Part shown: one piece after another, positions 1 to 6,147 of the stretch
How positions within the stretch are numbered: position 1 is the first letter of the stretch
How the letters are laid out: each line of letters opens with the position of its first letter
NCBI RefSeq assembly: GCF_029714425.1
Contig: NZ_CP121668.1
Location: forward strand, 4,795,501 to 4,859,500
Direction: 5' to 3'
DNA length: 64,000 nt
From: Bradyrhizobium sp. CB2312
Lineage (GTDB): Bacteria; Pseudomonadota; Alphaproteobacteria; Rhizobiales; Xanthobacteraceae
Program-made: the position numbers and the translations under genes
Notes under the pieces: generated by a model
Told to the model about the DNA's origin: nothing
Seen by the model: the letters and a program-made list of their open reading frames with translations, nothing else
Database searches by the model: none

Positions 1-381
1 GGCGCAGACTTCCAGAAGGAGACCATTCTCGTCGTCGAGGATGATGAGCGTGTTCGCAACATCTCGTCGGAAAGTCTGCGCGAACTCGGTTACACCGTTT
101 TCGAAGCGGCAGGCGCGAAAGAGGCGATCAGGAAGATCGAAGAGGGGCCCGTTCCGGATCTGCTGTTTACGGATGTCGTGATGCCCGAAATGACAGGCGC
201 CGAGTTGGCAACCGAGCTGTTGAAACGGCACCCTGGACTGAAAGTGCTGTTCACGACCGGCTATACGCGCAATGCAATTGTTCACAACGGCATGCTCGAT
301 GCCGGCAAGCATCTGCTCTCCAAGCCCTTCGCGATCGAAGATCTGGCAGCCAAGGTCCGCAGTCTGCTCGACGAGATTTGA
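1..381 (+). CDS. response regulator receiver domain, 5'-truncated by the window edge
   Basis: The reading frame is open from base 1, so the N-terminus lies outside the window. About 126 residues form one CheY-like receiver domain: the acidic pair in LVVEDDERV, the phospho-acceptor Asp in FTDVVMPEMTG (codon at 172-174), the Thr in LFTTGYT and the conserved Lys in LSKPFA. The protein ends straight after the domain. Receivers of the form xILVVEDDxxVR that end this way are often the C-terminal module of hybrid histidine kinases, so this is probably the tail of a hybrid kinase; a stand-alone regulator cannot be excluded. The sequence shows no input or kinase domain. Confidence 0.85.
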   Translation, partial: GADFQKETILVVEDDERVRNISSESLRELGYTVFEAAGAKEAIRKIEEGPVPDLLFTDVVMPEMTGAELATELLKRHPGLKVLFTTGYTRNAIVHNGMLDAGKHLLSKPFAIEDLAAKVRSLLDEI

Positions 382-413
382 TCATCCGGCTCCATCCAAA
401 CCCCGCCTTCCAC

Positions 414-1670
414 CTATTGTGCCGGCACGGCCGTCGGCTTTGCGCCAGCCCCCGGCGGAATTGCCGGCCAGGGGCTCTTCGGCTTGGCCGCCACTGACGA
501 ACACGCCGTCGCAAGCCGTGGCCACATGGACGCCAGGCCTGTCAGGTCGATGTCCAGTCCTGTCGTATCCGTCTTTTCGTCCGGCATGGTCGTGGTTTGC
601 CGGACATGCAGCGAGCGAGACGCCAGCATCGTGAAGACCATATCGCGGTCGACGTTGCCACTCCACATTTCGTACTTCCCGGCGTTCACAGGAGAGCCTC
701 CGGCCTCCTTGCTCGTGTCGGCATCCGCCGTCATCGATATCGTGCTTTTGCCGGCGCTCGCCTTGTCGATGTCACCCGCGAACATCAGCGGCACGCGATT
801 CCTGCTTTCGCAATACATGCGCCACTCCATCGTCCGGAATGACGCGCCGTTTTCCGTCTTCGTCACGGCGATCTTGCTGACGAAGGGCCGTGCTCCCGTC
901 TCCAGCCTCCATGTCCCCTCGGCAAAGGGCCGCATGTCGATCCCGAAACGATAGAGCTCGGCGCGCGTCAGCACGTGCAGGTTTTCGTAGGTCACGGTCC
1001 GGATGAGGTCATCGAGCTCGCGGCTGATCCCCATCGCCGCGATGAACGCGGCGCGGACGCGTTCGGCTGTCACCATCCGGCGCTGCCTGATCTCTGCGAG
1101 CACCTCCGGAGGCGGTTCCCTGCGCATGTTGAGGACGAGCCGGGAGTTATGCACCGCCAGCACTGCATCGGGGGCCACCGCGCGCGATGTTGCTCCGAGA
1201 AACAGGTAAGCGCAGGCCGAGTTGCACATCGCATGGTAGGTGGTGAGCTGGGCCTCGACCTCGCCGCCTGCAGTCTTCAGCTTCAGGCATTCGGCGTCCA
1301 CCTGCGTCTCCGCGGCGCACGCGGCCACGATGGTCCGGCCGACCCGGGCGACCGCCTTGCGGCTGCGCAAGAGCCGCCCGATGACATAGGATTGCTCCAC
1401 GTTGCCGCCGGGTGAATGAAGGTAGATCGGACGCTGCGTGTCCGTGACGCCCGCCAAGAAGTGGCGAACGCGCGCCGCGGCATTCTCGTCGATCTTGCCC
1501 TCGATGGCGATCCAGCGGTCGCAGCCCGGCCCGCACGCGTCCGGCGCTCCCCTGGCAAGATAGATCGTCAGCCCCGGAGCAAATCCGGTCTTTTCGGCCG
1601 GTGTTTCTTCGGCATGCATTGCGCCGGGAAGCAACAGGGCGGCGGCGACAAGCAGGATACGGGTGAGCAT
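414..1670 (-). CDS. exported ClpP/crotonase-like protein (COG3904-type)
   Basis: 418 residues with a clear signal peptide (hydrophobic residues 4-20, likely cut after AMHA), so it is predicted to be periplasmic. Residues about 50-180 resemble the ClpP-fold periplasmic family: SPGGN at 86-90 would form the oxyanion strand, Ser151 in CNSACAYLF sits where the nucleophile belongs, and His174 in AVHNS is a candidate catalytic His. The C-terminal 200 residues are not recognised. It stands alone on the minus strand, convergent with the response regulator. Substrate and proteolytic activity are unknown; the assignment rests on motif spacing only. Confidence 0.7.
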   Translation of the reverse strand: MLTRILLVAAALLLPGAMHAEETPAEKTGFAPGLTIYLARGAPDACGPGCDRWIAIEGKIDENAAARVRHFLAGVTDTQRPIYLHSPGGNVEQSYVIGRLLRSRKAVARVGRTIVAACAAETQVDAECLKLKTAGGEVEAQLTTYHAMCNSACAYLFLGATSRAVAPDAVLAVHNSRLVLNMRREPPPEVLAEIRQRRMVTAERVRAAFIAAMGISRELDDLIRTVTYENLHVLTRAELYRFGIDMRPFAEGTWRLETGARPFVSKIAVTKTENGASFRTMEWRMYCESRNRVPLMFAGDIDKASAGKSTISMTADADTSKEAGGSPVNAGKYEMWSGNVDRDMVFTMLASRSLHVRQTTTMPDEKTDTTGLDIDLTGLASMWPRLATACSSVAAKPKSPWPAIPPGAGAKPTAVPAQ

Positions 1671-1887
1671 GAAATTGATGGGACCGGAGGCTTTAAAAAG
1701 ACGAATGAAGGCTACTCGAAGATCAGACCGTGCATAACTTTCGGTGGCATGGCGAAGCTCAGCTTATTCCTCATCGTCGAACGCGACTACATCCCTTCAC
1801 GAATGCGCATTGTAAATTTTCGCCCGCGCTGCCGCGTTTGCAGTTTGAGGCCACAGGCGCTATGTCCGGTTTCGGAATGATCTGAAC

Positions 1888-2580
1888 ATGACAATCTCTG
1901 ACGACAATGAGCTCTCCCGCCTGAAGGAGATCGGCCGTATCGTCGCCAACACCCTCGAGGCGATGGGGAAGGCGCTCGAACCGGGCATGACCACCGGCGA
2001 GCTGGACCAGATCGGACGAAAGCTCCTGGAAGCCGCCGGGGCACGTTCGGCGCCGGAGCTGGCCTACGACTTTCCCGGGGCGACCTGCATCAGCGTGAAC
2101 GAGGAGATCGCGCATGGCATCCCGGGGCAGCGACGGATCGCGCGCGGCGATCTCGTCAACATAGACGTTTCAGCCGAGAAGAACGGACTCTTTGCAGACA
2201 CGGGCGCCTCGTTCGCCGTTCCGCCCGTGAGCCGCGCGATCGAGCGCCTTTGCAGGGATGGCCGGCGGGCGATGTGGACCGGCCTGCGGCAGGTCGGCGC
2301 CGGCAAGCCGATGGCCGGCATCGGCCAGGCTATCGGGACCTTCGCGCGGAAGAACGGCTATAGCCTTGTCAGGAATCTCGCCAGTCACGGCGTCGGCCTG
2401 TCGCTCCATGAGCAGCCGACGGAAATCGCGACATGGCCCGACCGCTCCGAGCGCCGCATCATGCGTGACGGCCTGGTGTTCACGGTCGAGCCGTTCCTGT
2501 CCCTGGGCGCCGAGTGGGCCCAGGACGGCGATGATCCGTGGACGCTGTACAGCAGCCCCGAAGCTCCGACCGTTCAATAG
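1888..2580 (+). CDS. map: type I methionine aminopeptidase, C-terminal motif lost by frameshift
   Basis: M24-family aminopeptidase that would remove the initiator Met from nascent proteins. Four of the five metal ligands are visible: Asp93 (NIDVS), Asp104 (DTGASF), His167 (ASHGVG) and Glu201 (TVEPF). The frame stops at 2578-2580, at the codon just before where the fifth ligand should be. The missing tail (SEHTVIATRNGP and onward) is present in another frame up to 2638. At 230 residues it is about 20 shorter than usual. Either a sequencing error, a recent inactivating insertion or a recoding site explains it. Rhizobia usually carry more than one map copy, so loss may be tolerated. Confidence 0.8.
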   Translation: MTISDDNELSRLKEIGRIVANTLEAMGKALEPGMTTGELDQIGRKLLEAAGARSAPELAYDFPGATCISVNEEIAHGIPGQRRIARGDLVNIDVSAEKNGLFADTGASFAVPPVSRAIERLCRDGRRAMWTGLRQVGAGKPMAGIGQAIGTFARKNGYSLVRNLASHGVGLSLHEQPTEIATWPDRSERRIMRDGLVFTVEPFLSLGAEWAQDGDDPWTLYSSPEAPTVQ

Positions 2581-2581
2581 C

Positions 2582-2638
2582 GAACACACGGTGATTGCCA
2601 CCCGAAACGGACCCTTGATCGTCACGCTCGCGGGTTAA
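2582..2638 (+). pseudogene. out-of-frame C-terminal tail of the methionine aminopeptidase
   Basis: Read from 2582, this stretch encodes EHTVIATRNGPLIVTLAG followed by TAA. It matches the final strand of type I methionine aminopeptidases, which carries the fifth metal-binding Glu (EHT motif). Removing one base from the TAGC at 2578-2581 joins it to the upstream frame with no stop and no other change. It is therefore part of the same gene rather than a separate one. Confidence 0.75.
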
Positions 2639-2693
2639 GGTTGCCGGGGTTGTAGCCCAAGACGGTGCAGCCGCTCGCCGGGCGCGGATGGCG

Positions 2694-3992
2694 TCAGGCC
2701 ACGGGATCCCTGTGAACCGCCGAACGGCTTCGATGATCCGGCGCCAGCGACGGCGCGAGCGGAGCAGCGTCGCGTCGCGCGGTGAGTTCGACCGGCGCAG
2801 ACTTGGCGCCTCGCCAGGCCACTATCCAGATCAGGAAACCGAGCAACGCAAGCGCGGCGCCGACGGGGCCGGTGGAGGTCCAGCCCAACCCCTCGCGAAT
2901 GGCGAGGCCGCCGAGGAAGGGACCGAGCGCGTTGGCGGTGTTGAACGCGGAATGGTTCAGCGCGGCAGCCAGCGCCTGCGCATCGCCGGCGACGTCCATC
3001 AGCCGGGTCTGGAGGATGGCGCCGAGCGAGACGCTGGCACCGATCGCGAAGATGTCGATCGCGAGCAGCCAGGGATTGCCGGCCGCCAGCGGAAACAGCA
3101 GCAGCGCGACAGCAGCAAACAGCAGGATCACGCCCGCGGTCGGCATCAACGCGCGGTCGGCAAAGCGCGGCACGAACAGATTGCCGAGCGTGGCGCCGAT
3201 GCCGAACACCGCCAGGAAGAACGGGATGACCGTTGTGCTGACCTTGGTGACCTCGATCAGTGTCGTCGCAAGATAAGTATAGACGGCAAACATGCCGCCG
3301 AAGCCGATGGCGCCGATCGCGAGCGTAATCCAGACGCGTCCGCTTCGGAGCGCACCGAGCTCGCGCAGCGGGTCCGACTTGCCGGCCCGGTCGCGCGGCG
3401 CGAACAGCGCGCAAAGCAGCACCGTCAGCAGCGCCAGCATAGACACGAGGCCAAAACTCGCGCGCCAGCCGACCGCCTGGCCGATCAGATTGGCCAGCGG
3501 CACGCCGATGATCGTGGCTATGGTCAGGCCGAGCATGACCTGGCCGATCGCCTGGGAGCGGCGATGCTGCGGAACGAGCGAGGCCGCGACCAGCGCGGCG
3601 ATGCCGAAATAGGCGCCATGCGGCAGCCCCGAGAGGAAGCGTGCCGCGATCATCCAGCCGAAGCCAGGCGCAAGCGCCGTGAGCGCGTTGCCGAGCGCGA
3701 ACACGGCCATCAGCACCAAGAGCTGCGTGCGCCGCGCGAAGCGCGCGCCAGCTACGGCGATCAGCGGCGCGCCCAGCACCACGCCGAGCGCATAGGCGCT
3801 GATCGCGTGTCCCGCGGCCGGCTCGTCGACATGGAGGTCGGCGGCGAAGAACGGCAGCAGGCTCATCGATGCGAATTCGGTGGTTCCGATCGCAAAGCCG
3901 CCCATTGCGAGCGAGAACAGGACGATGGCGAGGTGAGGGGGCGCGGAAGCAGATTGCGCTCCGCGCGCGGTCGCTTGGGACGAAGCTGTCAT
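2694..3992 (-). CDS. MFS transporter, AraJ/sugar-efflux type
   Basis: About 432 residues with twelve predicted membrane helices and the signature of the drug:H+ antiporter-1/AraJ group: an N-terminal MGGFAIGTTEF segment, RFLSGLPHGAYFG in helix 5 and GVPLANLIGQ. A role as inner-membrane exporter of a sugar or drug-like compound follows from the family; the substrate is unknown. The ATG at 3992 was chosen because AGGA lies just upstream (GCAGGACACATG); a GTG at 4043 in the same frame would add 17 residues. It is a single gene on the minus strand. A 14-bp palindrome lies about 145 bp upstream. Confidence 0.85.
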   Translation of the reverse strand: MTASSQATARGAQSASAPPHLAIVLFSLAMGGFAIGTTEFASMSLLPFFAADLHVDEPAAGHAISAYALGVVLGAPLIAVAGARFARRTQLLVLMAVFALGNALTALAPGFGWMIAARFLSGLPHGAYFGIAALVAASLVPQHRRSQAIGQVMLGLTIATIIGVPLANLIGQAVGWRASFGLVSMLALLTVLLCALFAPRDRAGKSDPLRELGALRSGRVWITLAIGAIGFGGMFAVYTYLATTLIEVTKVSTTVIPFFLAVFGIGATLGNLFVPRFADRALMPTAGVILLFAAVALLLFPLAAGNPWLLAIDIFAIGASVSLGAILQTRLMDVAGDAQALAAALNHSAFNTANALGPFLGGLAIREGLGWTSTGPVGAALALLGFLIWIVAWRGAKSAPVELTARRDAAPLAPSLAPDHRSRSAVHRDPVA

Positions 3993-4136
3993 GTGTCCTG
4001 CATTGGTGGCGTCAACGGGAACCAGCCCAGTGAACGTCGCCACCCCTGCAAGATTTGTCCGTCGAACTTAAACCTGGATCAGCCCGCGTCAACACCACGG
4101 CCGCAATGCAGAGCCGGCCGCATATCAGCATCCCGA

Positions 4137-4150
4137 TTGGCACGTGCCAA
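4137..4150. promoter_or_regulatory. perfect 14-bp palindrome TTGGCACGTGCCAA
   Basis: A perfect dyad between the MFS gene start and the end of the DUF3551 pair. It could be an operator for the MFS gene or a transcription-end structure; there is no T-run, so an operator is slightly preferred. No regulator gene lies beside it. Confidence 0.4.
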
Positions 4151-4151
4151 A

Positions 4152-4406
4152 CTAGTCGATCCGCTTTGACCGCCGCGCAGCCTTCGGCTTGCTCTGCGCA
4201 AAGTACGGGTTCACGACGCAACTCGCTGAACGCCCCACGGCGAGAAACTTGCATTGTTCGAGCGAGGTGTAGCGGCAATCGAAATAGCCCACCTGACCGT
4301 AGATCTGCATGCAGACGGGATAGCTGGGATCATAGGTCTGCGCCCGCGCGTGCGCGCTGACGAGCAGCGTGCCGATCGCGGCGAGCGCGAGAGCGGCGCA
4401 GCGCAT
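4152..4406 (-). CDS. DUF3551-like small exported protein, second of a tandem pair
   Basis: 84 residues with an N-terminal signal peptide (hydrophobic, ending SAHARA) and a mature part of about 60 residues with several Cys (PVCMQIYG, FDCRYTS, EQCKFL, SCVVNPYF). The Cys-x-NPYF ending is shared with the upstream gene, which marks the two as paralogues. The ATG at 4406 was chosen because it lies one base after the upstream stop (TGAGATG), indicating coupling; a longer in-frame start at 4472 would overlap the neighbour and hide the signal peptide. DUF3551 has no known function and is common in Bradyrhizobium. Confidence 0.7.
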   Translation of the reverse strand: MRCAALALAAIGTLLVSAHARAQTYDPSYPVCMQIYGQVGYFDCRYTSLEQCKFLAVGRSASCVVNPYFAQSKPKAARRSKRID

Positions 4407-4407
4407 C

Positions 4408-4710
4408 TCAGCGCAGCGGGAGATAGCCCGGCCCAAATGTGCGCGGGCGGTTCTGATACGCATAGGGATCATCGCTCTGGCCTGCGAAATACGGATTGGC
4501 GATGCAGGTCAGCGCGCGGCCCGATGCGCTTGCCTGACACTGCGCGTAGCTGTCGAACCTGCAATTGCTCAGTCCCGGCCATTCGTCGCCCGTCAGGCAG
4601 AACGCATGATTGGTGCCGAACGCGCGTGCGGGCGTGCTTGCGTCGAACGCGAATGTGGCGAGAGCGAGCAAAAATGTGGCGACAATGGGGAGAGTAATTC
4701 GTCCACGCAT
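4408..4710 (-). CDS. DUF3551-like small exported protein, first of a tandem pair
   Basis: 100 residues beginning with a signal peptide (TLPIVATFLLALATFAF, probable cut after ARA). The mature part carries the spaced Cys pattern seen in its downstream paralogue: AFCLTGD, SNCRFDS, AQCQASA and LTCIANPYF. It is predicted to be periplasmic or secreted and perhaps disulfide-bonded. It forms a two-gene unit with the paralogue, whose start follows after one base. No function is known; the family name is assigned from the motif pattern. Confidence 0.75.
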   Translation of the reverse strand: MRGRITLPIVATFLLALATFAFDASTPARAFGTNHAFCLTGDEWPGLSNCRFDSYAQCQASASGRALTCIANPYFAGQSDDPYAYQNRPRTFGPGYLPLR

Positions 4711-4961
4711 TTCAATTCTCCATCACGCGTTTGTGCGCGCGGCGATGTTACGCGCGCACGCGATGAATGTCGTGTAGTCGACATGGAACTCGTGAAAACA
4801 CTTGTTTCAAAGGGTTTCCCGCGCGCGCTGCTAAACATGCATTAACGTAGCGAGGGCCTTTGGCTCTGACTGTGGCGTCGGAGTTACAGCAATTCTGTCG
4901 ATCGCTGCTAAGACGACGCCACGGCCCGGGGGCCTACTGAAGAAACTGGAACGGGAATCAA

Positions 4962-5681
4962 ATGAAGAAGAATCTGTTGCTCGCCGCTGTGAGCCTCGTC
5001 GCGCTCAGCGCGACTGCGCCGGCGCTGGCTGCTGATCTCGCTGCGCGTCCTTACACCAAGGCGCCTGCGATGGTCGCGACGATCTACGACTGGAGCGGCT
5101 TCTACATCGGTATCAACGGCGGCGGCGGTTCCTCGCACGCGACCTGGGATTTCGTCGGCATCGGCCGCGAAGGCTCGCACGATGCGACCGGCGGCACGGT
5201 CGGTGGCCAGGTCGGCTATCGCTGGCAGTCCGGCCAGTGGGTGTTCGGCGTGGAAGGCCAGGGCAACTGGGCCGACTTCTCCGGCGACAACGCCAGCGCG
5301 CTGTTCGCCACCCGCAACCGCACCAAGATCGACGCGTTCGGTCTGATCACCGGCCAGGTCGGCTACGCCTGGAACAACGTGCTCGTCTACGTCAAGGGCG
5401 GTGCGGCCGTGGTCAGCGACAAGTACGAGATCTTCGGGCTCGGTGGTCCGCTGCTCGCTTCGACCAGCGACACCCGCTGGGGCGGCACGGTCGGCGCCGG
5501 CCTCGAGTACGGCTTCGCTCCGAACTGGTCGGTCGGCGTCGAGTACAACCACATCTTCCTGTCGGACAAGGATGTCACCTTCGCTGGCTTCGCCGGCTCG
5601 GAGCGCATCAAGCAGGACGTCGACATGGGTCTCGTCCGCCTGAACTACAAGTTCGGCGGCCCGATCATCGGCCGTTACTGA
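4962..5681 (+). CDS. outer membrane beta-barrel protein, Omp25/Omp31 (RopB-like) family
   Basis: 239 residues. The signal peptide (KKNLLLAAVSLVALSA, cut near ALAADLA) is followed by the typical start DLAARPYTKAP and YDWSGFYIGINGG. The rest alternates Gly- and aromatic-rich strands expected of an eight-stranded barrel, and the last residues end LNYKFGGPIIGRY, a barrel-closing strand. Such proteins are abundant structural surface proteins of rhizobia. It is a single gene with a strong terminator immediately downstream. Start ATG 4962 is preceded by GGAACGGGAATCAA. Confidence 0.9.
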   Translation: MKKNLLLAAVSLVALSATAPALAADLAARPYTKAPAMVATIYDWSGFYIGINGGGGSSHATWDFVGIGREGSHDATGGTVGGQVGYRWQSGQWVFGVEGQGNWADFSGDNASALFATRNRTKIDAFGLITGQVGYAWNNVLVYVKGGAAVVSDKYEIFGLGGPLLASTSDTRWGGTVGAGLEYGFAPNWSVGVEYNHIFLSDKDVTFAGFAGSERIKQDVDMGLVRLNYKFGGPIIGRY

Positions 5682-5696
5682 GCAAAGTACTGAGAT

Positions 5697-5754
5697 CGAT
5701 CGCTCTGCAAGGAGCGATCGTCGAAAGCCCCGGCCTCGCGCCGGGGCTTTTTGT
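5697..5754 (+). terminator. rho-independent terminator of the beta-barrel protein gene
   Basis: A GC-rich hairpin (AAGCCCCGGC / GCCGGGGCTT, stems about 5725-5734 and 5740-5749) is followed by TTTTTGTTGTT. A second small dyad (CGATCGCTC / GAGCGATCG, 5697-5720) lies just before it. Confidence 0.9.
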
Positions 5755-5804
5755 TGTTGAAATTCAGATAGTTAACCATCCCGCTTCTCGGCGGCTGAGA
5801 TCGC

Positions 5805-5848
5805 TTGACTCCCAAGAACGAAATGAGAACAATGTTCTTCATACGTTC
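5805..5848 (+). promoter_or_regulatory. SOS promoter with two overlapping LexA boxes
   Basis: A sigma-70 type promoter TTGACT (5805-5810)-N17-AACAAT (5828-5833) is covered by two copies of the alphaproteobacterial LexA box. One is GAAC-N7-GAAC at 5816-5830, the other GTTC-N7-GTTC (same motif, other strand) at 5834-5848. Both fit the consensus exactly. Together they span the spacer, the -10 and the likely start point, which predicts tight repression by LexA. Confidence 0.85.
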
Positions 5849-5866
5849 TAGCAAGGGAGCGAGACC

Positions 5867-5965
5867 ATGTTCAGGATTTTCGTGGAAGAGGCGGCTGCAC
5901 TGGCGTCCATCACGCTGTTCGTCGGGATGATCGCAATCTGGGCGCAGGTCATTCCGCAGCTCTGA
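5867..5965 (+). CDS. SOS-controlled 32-residue membrane protein, SidA-like candidate
   Basis: A short open frame starting ATG at 5867, with AAGGGAG about 8 bases upstream and TGA at 5963-5965. The product has a charged N-terminus (MFRIFVEEAA), one hydrophobic segment (about residues 10-28: ALASITLFVGMIAIWAQV) and a short tail ending IPQL, so it should be a single-pass inner membrane protein. It begins 19 bases after a double LexA box and is therefore predicted to be induced by DNA damage. In Caulobacter the 29-residue SOS protein SidA blocks division at FtsW/FtsN; size, topology and control match, but homology has not been tested. Confidence 0.7.
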   Translation: MFRIFVEEAAALASITLFVGMIAIWAQVIPQL

Positions 5966-6147
5966 TTCCCCACTCTTGGCAGGCCCGGTTGGGGAAAAGC
6001 GGGACGACGCGACGGATCGGCCGGTCCGGCGTGGACTCTCGCGGCGCGACACCCCACCATTGTGAGGCGAGTCGGCCGGGCGAGTGCATGATGCCTTGAG
6101 GAGCCGGCGACCGCTCCATCTCATCTGCAAGAGGCCGTCACGCGACC

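Noticed and set aside
1749..1880. 43-codon plus-strand frame before the aminopeptidase gene
   Set aside because: It has no ribosome site, no hydrophobic or conserved feature and could not be distinguished from chance.
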